This document shows positions 1-7,568 of a stretch of 58,486 nucleotides of DNA, in pieces; the first letter of the stretch is position 1, and each line of letters begins with the position of its first letter. The DNA is from UBA5232 sp035370405. Lineage in GTDB: Bacteria; Patescibacteriota; Dojkabacteria; SC72. The stretch lies in contig DAOOVT010000003.1 of NCBI GenBank assembly GCA_035370405.1, positions 1 through 58,486 of the forward strand. The letters are read 5' to 3'. The notes below the pieces were generated by a model. The model was not told where the DNA came from. It worked only from the letters and a program-made list of their open reading frames with translations, and searched no databases. A program made the translations under genes and the position numbers.

Positions 1-589
1 GTTTCCCTGTTCCTTTAGGGTCTATTGGTTTTACATGATCAAATGCTTTGAATACAACTGGTGTGAAGAAATATATTGCTGTAAGTACAAGGTCGCTGAC
101 AAATTCTTGTGGTTTTTCAACTGTTTTTACTATTCTGTCTCCCTCTAGTACTGCGACACCAAAGTTTTGGTAATCAGGTCTTTTTACAACTAAGACATGA
201 GCATCAGATTTTTTCTTTTTGAAATCTTCGTAGTGTTTTTTAAGTCCTCCAGTTAGTATGTTGTCTCCTGCGGAGAAGAGGAATTCGTCATCTCCTATGA
301 GGTCTTGTGCAAGTTTAATTGGATACATCATACCATTTGGTTCTGGTTGTTCTATGTATGATATTTTTATGCCTTTCCCATACTTAGAGCCGTTGCCAAG
401 TAGTTCAGGAAGTTCTTTGTCTCCTTTGTTTATGTTTATGATTATGTCTTTGATATCAAGGTCTATGGCATCGAGTATTATTCTTTCTATCATTGGTCTG
501 TTTCCGATTGGCAGTACATGTTTATTCTTAGTGTGTGTAAGAGGCCTAAGTCTAGTTCCCCTGCCCCCTGCTAGTATTAATGCCTTCAT
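1..589 (-). CDS. rmlA: Glucose-1-phosphate thymidylyltransferase, partial (3' end cut by window edge)
   Basis: This is a sugar-nucleotide nucleotidyltransferase that would make dTDP-glucose from glucose-1-phosphate and dTTP in the cytoplasm, the first step toward dTDP-6-deoxyhexoses. The visible 196 residues begin MKALILAGGRGTRLRPLT, the nucleotide-binding signature of the family. They continue with a PIGNRPMI segment and an FLFSAGDN segment where the sugar-binding aspartate is expected. The frame is open to base 1, so the C-terminal part lies outside. ATG at 587-589 is chosen because the GGxGTRL motif follows at once. It lies downstream of rmlB on the same strand, 162 bases away, which supports the dTDP assignment. 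Related uridylyl- or guanylyltransferases are possible, but the rmlB neighbour makes RmlA most likely. Confidence 0.85.
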   Translation of the reverse strand, partial: MKALILAGGRGTRLRPLTHTKNKHVLPIGNRPMIERIILDAIDLDIKDIIININKGDKELPELLGNGSKYGKGIKISYIEQPEPNGMMYPIKLAQDLIGDDEFLFSAGDNILTGGLKKHYEDFKKKKSDAHVLVVKRPDYQNFGVAVLEGDRIVKTVEKPQEFVSDLVLTAIYFFTPVVFKAFDHVKPIDPKGTGK

Positions 590-649
590 ATTGATATCTT
601 TATGACAATATTAGATTTTGGTATACTTTCAATGGTAGAAAGTAATCCT

Positions 650-769
650 ATGAAAGATATTATAAGAGTATTGAGAGTAAAGCAATGGGTTAAGAATCCA
701 GAAGAAATGGTCATATTCCTTTTGAAGTTAAGTTTGGTAAGTGATTGTAAGCTATATTCTTTCCTCTAA
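650..769 (+). pseudogene. Possible N-terminal relic of a UbiA-family phosphoribosyl/prenyl transferase
   Basis: A short plus-strand frame, open from an ATG at 602, contains an ATG at 650 followed by MKDIIRVLRVKQWVKN. The LRxxQWVKN signature is typical of the start of UbiA-family polyprenyl-phosphate phosphoribosyltransferases. The frame stops after about 40 residues, overlaps the 3' end of rmlB by 18 bases and has no transmembrane continuation in any frame. I read it as a remnant left by rearrangement of the polysaccharide locus. The similarity is short, so chance cannot be excluded. Confidence 0.3.
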
Positions 770-1765
770 GTATTTTTCTGCTTGTATGTCTGCTTTAGGT
801 TTTAGAGGTTTCCACCATTGTTCGTGTTCTACATACCATTGTATTGTGTCTTTTAACCATTCGTCTATTGATTTGGTTGGATTGTATCCTAATTCTTTTG
901 TAGTTTTTGAATAGTCTATGGCATATCTAAGGTCATGTCCTTTCCTGTCTCCTACATGTACTATGAGGGTTTCTGGTTTGTTAAGGTATTCTAGTATTTT
1001 TTTAACAATCCATATGTTTTGTTTTTCCCCATTTCCTCCAAAGAGATATGTATGCCCTATTTGTCCTTTGGTAATACAGAGTTCGATTCCTCTACAGTGG
1101 TCTTCTACATGTATCCAGTCTCTTACTTGAGTACCTTCACCATATACTGGTATTTCTTGATTCATAATGGCTCGTGTGATGGCAAGAGGTATGAGTTTTT
1201 CAGGGAATTGATATGGACCGTAGTTGTTTGAACAATTTGATATTGTTATTGGTAGTTTATGAGTGTGATAGTAGGCTCTTACAAGGTGATCAGATGATGC
1301 TTTTGATGCAGAGTATACACTTCTTGGTGCATATGGACTGTTCTCATTGAATTTGGCATTAGGATTATCTAATGGTAATTCTCCAAATACTTCATCAGTA
1401 GATATGTGATGGAATCTAATACCTCCATTTTGAAGTGCAGCTTCTAGTAGTGTTAGTGTACCTTCTACATTTGTTTTAACAAATACTTCAGGTCCTTCTA
1501 TGCTTCTATCTACATGTGATTCAGCAGCGAAGTGTACAATGATATCTACTCCCTTAGTGATGTCCATTACAAGTTCTTTGTCACATATATCTCCTTGTAC
1601 AAATGTATATCTTTTGTCTTTTTCAATGTCTTTAAGATTTTCTAAATTACCAGCATATGTTAATTTATCTAAATTAATAATGTGATCATTGGGATATTTA
1701 GAAAGCCAGTATCGAATGAAGTTAGAACCTATGAAACCGCAACCACCAGTAATGAGGAGAGTCAT
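752..1765 (-). CDS. rmlB: dTDP-glucose 4,6-dehydratase
   Basis: RmlB converts dTDP-glucose to dTDP-4-keto-6-deoxyglucose, the branch point to dTDP-rhamnose and other deoxysugars. The 337 residues begin MTLLITGGCGFIGSNFIRYW, an NAD-binding Rossmann start with the GxxGxxG pattern. HHISTDEVFGEL carries the T-D-E catalytic residues and APRSVYSASKASSDHLV carries the YxxxK pair. SNCSNNYGPYQFPEKLIP is the RmlB substrate-binding signature. Length is normal for the family. The ATG at 1763-1765 is preceded after 10 bases by TATACT on the same strand, suggesting a leaderless transcript. rmlA follows downstream. No rmlC or rmlD is visible in the window, so the end product of this branch is unknown here. 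Confidence 0.95.
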   Translation of the reverse strand: MTLLITGGCGFIGSNFIRYWLSKYPNDHIINLDKLTYAGNLENLKDIEKDKRYTFVQGDICDKELVMDITKGVDIIVHFAAESHVDRSIEGPEVFVKTNVEGTLTLLEAALQNGGIRFHHISTDEVFGELPLDNPNAKFNENSPYAPRSVYSASKASSDHLVRAYYHTHKLPITISNCSNNYGPYQFPEKLIPLAITRAIMNQEIPVYGEGTQVRDWIHVEDHCRGIELCITKGQIGHTYLFGGNGEKQNIWIVKKILEYLNKPETLIVHVGDRKGHDLRYAIDYSKTTKELGYNPTKSIDEWLKDTIQWYVEHEQWWKPLKPKADIQAEKYLEERI

Positions 1766-1775
1766 AGAATTATGT

Positions 1776-1781
1776 AGTATA
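1776..1781 (-). promoter_or_regulatory. -10 box of rmlB (leaderless type)
   Basis: TATACT on the minus strand ends 10 bases before the rmlB ATG. No Shine-Dalgarno-like sequence lies between. Confidence 0.5.
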
Positions 1782-1900
1782 ATTTAGATATCCTAATTAT
1801 ACAGGAGGAGCTGTTACTAGAATAGACTTTAACAAGAAGAAAATTTTTTCAGACATATTAATAAAAGTTAAGAACAGATTTTGCTATTCATATGAATATT

Positions 1901-2995
1901 TTAGGGATGTTTATATAAATTATAAGCCCATGTGATTGTATCTTTTAATAAATTCTTAATAGATTTAGGAATAAATTTACTAAGGAATCTTATAATTTTG
2001 ATGTCTTTATTTTGGTTAATGAGTTTGGTATTTCCTTTTTCCTTGAATACTAGTTTATTTCTTATTCTCTTTTTGAAATCATAATTACTGCCCGAAATAT
2101 GTTTGAATAGATTAAAATCAGTGACAGAAATATCCTTCTTTTCTGCAATGAAGACTAGGGAGGTTACATTTAAATATCCGTGGTACATATTATTTTTGCT
2201 TAGTGCATAGGATTTTTTAAATCCACATTCTCTCAGTATATCAAATAAATCCCAACCAAAATCTTGTACACATAAGGAGCCTTCTTCGGACAAAGGATTA
2301 CCATGATATATTGGCTCTAAAATATTGATAATCTTTCCTTTTCTTCCTTTTTTAGCTCGTATTACAGTTTTTGTTAAGCCTAAATTAAATGGCACATGAA
2401 ATATCATTTTACCTTTTGGTTTTAGAACTCTTGCTGCCTCTGAGAAAGCCTTTTTGTAGTCAAACACATGTTCAAAAACATCATTAGATATATACAAGTC
2501 AAAGCTATTATCTTTAAAGCTTAAATTGGTACTGTCTTCATTTAGAATGCCATTTACGATGGAACCACTATCAATACTAGGAGATAAATATTCACTTCCA
2601 GTAAGATTAGGAATTTCTGTCTTAAGCTTTTCGTAAAATGGTGTGACCATTTCACTAATATATACTTGATTGCCTTTCTTGTAATTCTTCATTATTGTGT
2701 CATATATATTTCTTAATCTAGAATTACAATGACATTCTGAACATCCTAAACCTTCAGTTCCTGTTGACCAAGTTTGCTCAAGAATGAAAGTTGTTTCTTT
2801 CTTGCAAATATCACAATATCCTGGAAATAAATAGTAAAATTGTGTACTTAATCTTGGAGTCTTAACTATGTCAAGTAAGGTTTTATCTCTAACTTCAATA
2901 TTTTTATGTTTAGACCATTGTGCTTGAAAATCCTGTAATGAAGAGAAAGACATTGTGAACGGTTTATCACTAACTAAGGCTTGATTCCGAATCAT
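1901..2995 (-). CDS. Class I SAM-dependent methyltransferase with N-terminal zinc-ribbon-like segment
   Basis: A 364-residue protein probably methylating a surface-sugar or lipid-linked glycan intermediate. Residues around 60-90 hold CDICKK and CSECHC, two cysteine pairs that look like a metal-binding ribbon. The methyltransferase core follows, with FDLYISNDVFEHVFDYKKAF and a VLKPKGKMIFHVPF strand typical of the Methyltransf_11 fold. The last 32 residues form an FLSKFIPKS...ITWAYNLYKHP tail. A near copy ends the unrelated glycosyltransferase at 7569-9617. ATG at 2993-2995 is used; an internal Met (MSFSSLQ) 14 residues later is an alternative start. The substrate is unknown. The flanking rml and GT genes suggest O-antigen or capsule modification. 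Confidence 0.7.
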   Translation of the reverse strand: MIRNQALVSDKPFTMSFSSLQDFQAQWSKHKNIEVRDKTLLDIVKTPRLSTQFYYLFPGYCDICKKETTFILEQTWSTGTEGLGCSECHCNSRLRNIYDTIMKNYKKGNQVYISEMVTPFYEKLKTEIPNLTGSEYLSPSIDSGSIVNGILNEDSTNLSFKDNSFDLYISNDVFEHVFDYKKAFSEAARVLKPKGKMIFHVPFNLGLTKTVIRAKKGRKGKIINILEPIYHGNPLSEEGSLCVQDFGWDLFDILRECGFKKSYALSKNNMYHGYLNVTSLVFIAEKKDISVTDFNLFKHISGSNYDFKKRIRNKLVFKEKGNTKLINQNKDIKIIRFLSKFIPKSIKNLLKDTITWAYNLYKHP

Positions 2996-3191
2996 ATCAA
3001 TAGTGACTTGGACTACATTAGCTATTGCTTCATCGATATTTGATAAGTTTTTGTTTATATTTTTTAAGTAAACTATTTTAAAATAAGATTTTTATTACCT
3101 TATTTTACTTTACCAAATATATTTAAAGAATGGAATCTTTAAGTGTCTATATTAGGATTCAAATTTAGAATGATTTATATTGAGCCTGTGA

Positions 3192-3197
3192 TATAAT
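3192..3197 (+). promoter_or_regulatory. -10 box, leaderless promoter of the 3206 gene
   Basis: A perfect TATAAT ends 8 bases before the ATG at 3206. There is no room for a ribosome-binding site. Confidence 0.6.
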
Positions 3198-3205
3198 GTG
3201 TCGTT

Positions 3206-4858
3206 ATGAGTATGAAGAAAAAATTGGTGGTTCCAATAGTTTTTGATCTGTTCGATTATTTTAAAGACAAGCCAGATTTGAGTTGGGTTTTTCAAATGTA
3301 TACTAACTATTGTGTGAATAATGGCATGGCAATAATTGCACAGGAAGACTATTTTAAGCAAGATATCTTTCCGCTAGATGAATTCTATAAAGATATAATA
3401 GAAGATGAAGAGAAAAAAAGAATTCTTTATGAAGAAAAAAATACATTTGTAAAATATTCAATTAGTAATGATGAGACATTAGACATCAATGATGGAAAAA
3501 AGGTAAGTTTCGAAGATCAGGTATATTTTATGTCTCATGTAAATGAAAAATATATATCTATAATAAATAGTAAACTAGATAAGATAGAAAAAGATTATGG
3601 AAGAAAAGTAGATGCAATACTTACATGGTATTGGAATCCAAGTCTAGAGAAAATATCAAAGGATAGAAATATAAAAATTATACAACAGGAAATTTCTCCA
3701 ATAAGAAATTTAATCTACAGAAGAAATTATAAAATAACATTATCATATTTTCAATTTGAGAATAAATTTAGTAAAAAGTATTGTGAAAATCTTTATAGAG
3801 AATTTCTTGCATTTGCAGAAAGAAATGAGTTAAAAATATTTTCTAGAGAAGAACTTCTTCAGATGTTTTTATCCTCAGAAGATTGGTCTCTAATTAATGA
3901 ATTTAGCAAACTTCCACAGTATGAATTAGGGATATCTCCCCCATTTAAGGATGATTTTTTCTTTGAAATATATTCAAATGAGAAATTGGACAAGACTTTT
4001 AAAAAAGTTGATGAATTATTTAAACCTGAAGATGTATCAATTAGATGTCATCCTCAGTTGGAAAGAAGCTTAGGAAATCCTTCTTGGAGTATTGATAGAT
4101 CAAACAAGGCAATATATTGGGTTGCACAGTGTAAAAGAGTTTTAACTTCGGTGTCAAATATCGCTTTTGATGCAATGATGCTTGGAAAAACAGTATATTT
4201 GCTTAGTGATAATATGCCATTTTCCTTTATGAGTTTTAATTCATTAAATAAAAGTAATATTAAGAAAGAGTTAGTAGCAGACCCATTATATTTGAACTTT
4301 ATGGTATTTGGATACTTTGTGCCGTGGGATCTTATGCTTAATCAAGAGTATATAAATTGGAGAATGACAAATCCTAAGATATTTGAAATATATAGACGCA
4401 ATCAAGAGTATATTTTGAATAAAATTCATGTTTCCGAGCATACTTCTAAACAAGATAAAAAAGAGCAAGTAGTCAATATAGGTAAATTTATAAATGAAGA
4501 GGAGGAAGGAGTTTCTGTCTCTCAGAGACTTTTAGTTAGTAAGAATTTAGAAGCAGATAATTTAAAGAAAGTCGTAGAAAGAGAGCAGTTGAATGTCTTT
4601 TCTCTTCAGCAAAATGTAGATAGTTTAGAGATGGAAGTGAATCGATTACTAAAAAGACGGACTCTTGGATCTTATGTTAGTGGTATTTATTTGTTTTTAT
4701 TTCCTGAAGGATCTGTACAAAAGAGGTTTTTGATGTTTTCAAGATTGGTGGTGTATAGACTTGTGAAGAGTTTATACAATATTTATCCAGTTAAAAAGCA
4801 TAAAAGAACTTTAATTAGGCTTGCATACACATCAAAAAAGTTCCAGTTTTTTTTTTAG
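3206..4858 (+). CDS. Putative polysaccharide glycosyltransferase, GT-B-like
   Basis: A 550-residue protein with no signal peptide and no clear membrane segment. The central part resembles capsule glycosyltransferases of the Kdo-transferase (GT99-like) type. It contains a DAILTWYWNPSLEK stretch, a SIRCHPQLERSLG segment and a nucleotide-sugar-site-like ending, RVLTSVSNIAFDAMMLGKTV. In GT-B enzymes this last element takes the form 'S-N-x-x-x-E/D-A-x-x-x-G-K-P/T-V'. Residues about 430-480 look coiled-coil (EADNLKKVVEREQ), and the C-terminus is basic and hydrophobic. The stop codon overlaps the GTG of the next gene by one base, so the two are translated as a pair. The family assignment is by motif only; donor and acceptor are unknown. 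Confidence 0.5.
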   Translation: MSMKKKLVVPIVFDLFDYFKDKPDLSWVFQMYTNYCVNNGMAIIAQEDYFKQDIFPLDEFYKDIIEDEEKKRILYEEKNTFVKYSISNDETLDINDGKKVSFEDQVYFMSHVNEKYISIINSKLDKIEKDYGRKVDAILTWYWNPSLEKISKDRNIKIIQQEISPIRNLIYRRNYKITLSYFQFENKFSKKYCENLYREFLAFAERNELKIFSREELLQMFLSSEDWSLINEFSKLPQYELGISPPFKDDFFFEIYSNEKLDKTFKKVDELFKPEDVSIRCHPQLERSLGNPSWSIDRSNKAIYWVAQCKRVLTSVSNIAFDAMMLGKTVYLLSDNMPFSFMSFNSLNKSNIKKELVADPLYLNFMVFGYFVPWDLMLNQEYINWRMTNPKIFEIYRRNQEYILNKIHVSEHTSKQDKKEQVVNIGKFINEEEEGVSVSQRLLVSKNLEADNLKKVVEREQLNVFSLQQNVDSLEMEVNRLLKRRTLGSYVSGIYLFLFPEGSVQKRFLMFSRLVVYRLVKSLYNIYPVKKHKRTLIRLAYTSKKFQFFF

Positions 4859-7560
4859 TGAGGATGCTTTTTGGAAAAAATAAAGTTTTTACATATACCA
4901 ATTCATCTTCAGCTTTAATTTTGGAAGATGACAAAATTATACCAATTGCCCCCTTGCTTACTATAAACAAAAGTATTGCAGTCCATCTTCATCTATTTTA
5001 TGAAGATTTATCCGAAGAGTTTTTTGAATATCTCAAAAATATTCCTTATATTTTTGACTTATACATATCGGTTGGAGAAAATGGAAACACAAGAAAAGTA
5101 AAAAGGAAATTTCAAAAATTGACAAATGTTAATTTTGTAGAAGTTAAAAAGTCAAAAAATAGAGGAAGAGATTATGGTCCAATGTTCGCATTATTTGGAA
5201 AAAAGCTTAGAAAATATGATTATATTCTACATATCCATTCCAAGAAATCACTGAGAGTTGGCTATGAACAAAAAGAATGGAGAAAGTATATGTTGGATTC
5301 TTTACTTGGATCAAAAGAAAATGTAATGTTTACTTTTTCTCTAATGGAAGAGAAAAATGTAGGCGAAGTCTTCCCTGATACATATAAGGATATTCCATTA
5401 TGGGCTCATACTTGGCTTGGGGCAATGGGTCCTGCTAAAAATTTATATGAACCAATGGGAATGAATGTACTTGATAAATGTCTTGATTTTTCTGCTGGCA
5501 GTATGTTTTGGGTAAAAAGCGATGCTATCAAACAATTGTTCAATCTTTCTTGGAGCGATTTTGAGGTTGAAGGAGGAGAAGATGATGGTACGCTCGCTTA
5601 TGCCTTAGAGAGAGGACTCACAGAATTTGTTAAACATAATGGTTATAGTTTTTGTACTTTTGATAATTGTGGAAATGTATTTAAGTTGAATAAAGCGGAT
5701 AAAGGTTTGAAGGAGTATAGTTCAAGAACAAAAGACTCAGTTATAAATGAGTTATTAAATTTCGATATTGTATCTTTTGATATATTCGATACATTGGTAA
5801 CTAGATTCGTATATAGTCCGGATGATGTTTTTACATTGGTACAAGAAAAGATAAATAAGGAAAATACCACAAAAATAGATAATTTTCTTAAAAAAAGGAA
5901 ACTTTCTGAAGAGAATGTGAGAAAAAGGAAGAAATACTCAGGAGATTGCTCAATTGATGAAATATATGATGAATTTGCTTCTGTTGCTAAGATTGGTAAA
6001 GAAGAAAGTGAAAGAATAAAGGACCTAGAATTTAAAACAGAGCTACAATTAATAATACCTAGATATGATGTTTTGGACATGTACAAGAAACTCATTCGAG
6101 AAGGAAAAGAGATAATATTAGTTAGTGATACCTACCTTACAAAATCTCAAATGGAAAAAATACTTAATAGGTGTGGATATTACGGCTATTCTGATCTTTT
6201 CGTTTCATCTGCTGTTGGTTTAAGAAAAGATGATGGAACAATGTATGATTTTATTTATAAAAAATATAAGAAAAAAAGAATAATCCATGTAGGGGATAAT
6301 GAATCATCTGATATTCATAGATTAGTAAAAGCCGGAAGAGCTTGTAGTTACCTTGCTAAAGGGGGGAGACTTCTTGAAGCTTCAAATTATAATTTGAATT
6401 TAAAAAACACATTAAATGTGAATGATTCTGTAATGCTCGGATTGGTTACTAATAAATCTATGTTCAATTCTCCATTTGCTTTAAACAATTATACAAGAAC
6501 AGGTGTCATTAAAGATTTATTCAGTTATGGTTATTCTATTCTAGGACCTATATTTTTATATTTCTTTGTGTGGCTCACTAAAAATATTGATGAAAATGAA
6601 ATTCTTTTGTTTTCTGCAAGGGAGGCATTCTATTTACAAAAGTACTTTAACATTTTTCGAAGCAAATTATCAGACCAAAAGCTTCAAAGTGTAAAAGATT
6701 TTTACTTTATAACATCTAGAAGGAGTTTATCTGTTCCTAATATTCACAAATTTTCTGATGTTAAGAAAATATTATCTACTCAATATAATTATGGTACTTT
6801 ACTTGAACTTTTTTATTACAGATTTGGAATAATAATTGCAGAAGAAGATGATGGTATTGTAAGTTTACCAAAAGATGAGAAAACTGTTATTAAACTTGCA
6901 AAAAAATATTATGAAGAGATTTTAGATGTTGCTCAGAATGAAAGGCTTTCATATCTAAAATATATAAAATCACTTATTCCAAATTTAGATGATAAAAAGA
7001 TTTCAATTGTAGATTTAGGATATTCTGGGACATGTCAGTATGAACTATCCAAGCTACTAAATAAGAAAATAAGTGGTTACTACTTTTGTGTTTCTAAGAA
7101 TCAGAAGCCTCTATCTCTTGGGTGTGATGTGTATTCTTGTTTTAATCATGGTGCTAGCAGTAAGAAGTTAGAATTAAATATTTTGTATAAATATTCTCTT
7201 ATATTGGAATCATTTTTAAAAGCTCCAATTGGTCAATTTGTAAAATTTAGAATGGAAGGTGATACCATAAAACCAGAGTTCCTCCCATTAACAGAAAAGG
7301 ATTATAAGAATGCAGAAAAATTAGACAATATATTTGAAGGAGTATTATCATTTATGAACGATACAATTAATATATTAGGTGACGATGTATTTAAAATGGA
7401 TATAACTAAGGACTATGTTCTAAGAATTTTTGAATGTTTTGCTTACGATGTAAAAAGTAATAGGCTTCTTCAAGAAATTAAGGAGACTTTATTTATTGAT
7501 GATAAATATTGTGGAAACTCAGAACTGAATGTACAAGAATTATTAAATAAACTTTACTAA
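4858..7560 (+). CDS. RgpF-like rhamnan synthesis domain fused to HAD phosphatase-like domain and a C-terminal polysaccharide domain
   Basis: A 900-residue three-part protein. Residues about 40-270 match the RgpF rhamnan-synthesis family (AVHLHLFYEDLSEEFFEYL, then KNRGRDYGPMFALFG, then ILHIHSKKS). Residues about 300-500 form a HAD-superfamily domain. It has FDIFDT at 307-312 (nucleophile D308, acid/base D311), VSDT at 422-425 and VGDNESSD at 478-485. The rest, starting LLFSAREAFYLQKYF, resembles the C-terminal half found in large HAD proteins of capsule loci, with an IVDLGYSGTCQ segment. The start may be GTG at 4858 or ATG at 4864; both overlap or abut the upstream stop. The likely role is assembly or trimming of a rhamnose-containing or phosphorylated surface glycan. 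All HAD catalytic residues are present. Confidence 0.7.
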   Translation: MRMLFGKNKVFTYTNSSSALILEDDKIIPIAPLLTINKSIAVHLHLFYEDLSEEFFEYLKNIPYIFDLYISVGENGNTRKVKRKFQKLTNVNFVEVKKSKNRGRDYGPMFALFGKKLRKYDYILHIHSKKSLRVGYEQKEWRKYMLDSLLGSKENVMFTFSLMEEKNVGEVFPDTYKDIPLWAHTWLGAMGPAKNLYEPMGMNVLDKCLDFSAGSMFWVKSDAIKQLFNLSWSDFEVEGGEDDGTLAYALERGLTEFVKHNGYSFCTFDNCGNVFKLNKADKGLKEYSSRTKDSVINELLNFDIVSFDIFDTLVTRFVYSPDDVFTLVQEKINKENTTKIDNFLKKRKLSEENVRKRKKYSGDCSIDEIYDEFASVAKIGKEESERIKDLEFKTELQLIIPRYDVLDMYKKLIREGKEIILVSDTYLTKSQMEKILNRCGYYGYSDLFVSSAVGLRKDDGTMYDFIYKKYKKKRIIHVGDNESSDIHRLVKAGRACSYLAKGGRLLEASNYNLNLKNTLNVNDSVMLGLVTNKSMFNSPFALNNYTRTGVIKDLFSYGYSILGPIFLYFFVWLTKNIDENEILLFSAREAFYLQKYFNIFRSKLSDQKLQSVKDFYFITSRRSLSVPNIHKFSDVKKILSTQYNYGTLLELFYYRFGIIIAEEDDGIVSLPKDEKTVIKLAKKYYEEILDVAQNERLSYLKYIKSLIPNLDDKKISIVDLGYSGTCQYELSKLLNKKISGYYFCVSKNQKPLSLGCDVYSCFNHGASSKKLELNILYKYSLILESFLKAPIGQFVKFRMEGDTIKPEFLPLTEKDYKNAEKLDNIFEGVLSFMNDTINILGDDVFKMDITKDYVLRIFECFAYDVKSNRLLQEIKETLFIDDKYCGNSELNVQELLNKLY

Positions 7561-7568
7561 TATGTGTT

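Noticed and set aside
3079..3107. Inverted repeat TAAAATAAG / CTTATTTTA upstream of the 3206 gene, as a possible terminator or operator
   Set aside because: The 9-bp stem is all A/T except one G-C pair with an 11-base loop in very AT-rich DNA; such repeats are expected by chance and there is no T run.
3152..3361. 69-residue minus-strand frame overlapping the start of the 3206 gene
   Set aside because: It overlaps the promoter and 5' end of a longer, better-supported gene, and its composition looks like antisense shadow.
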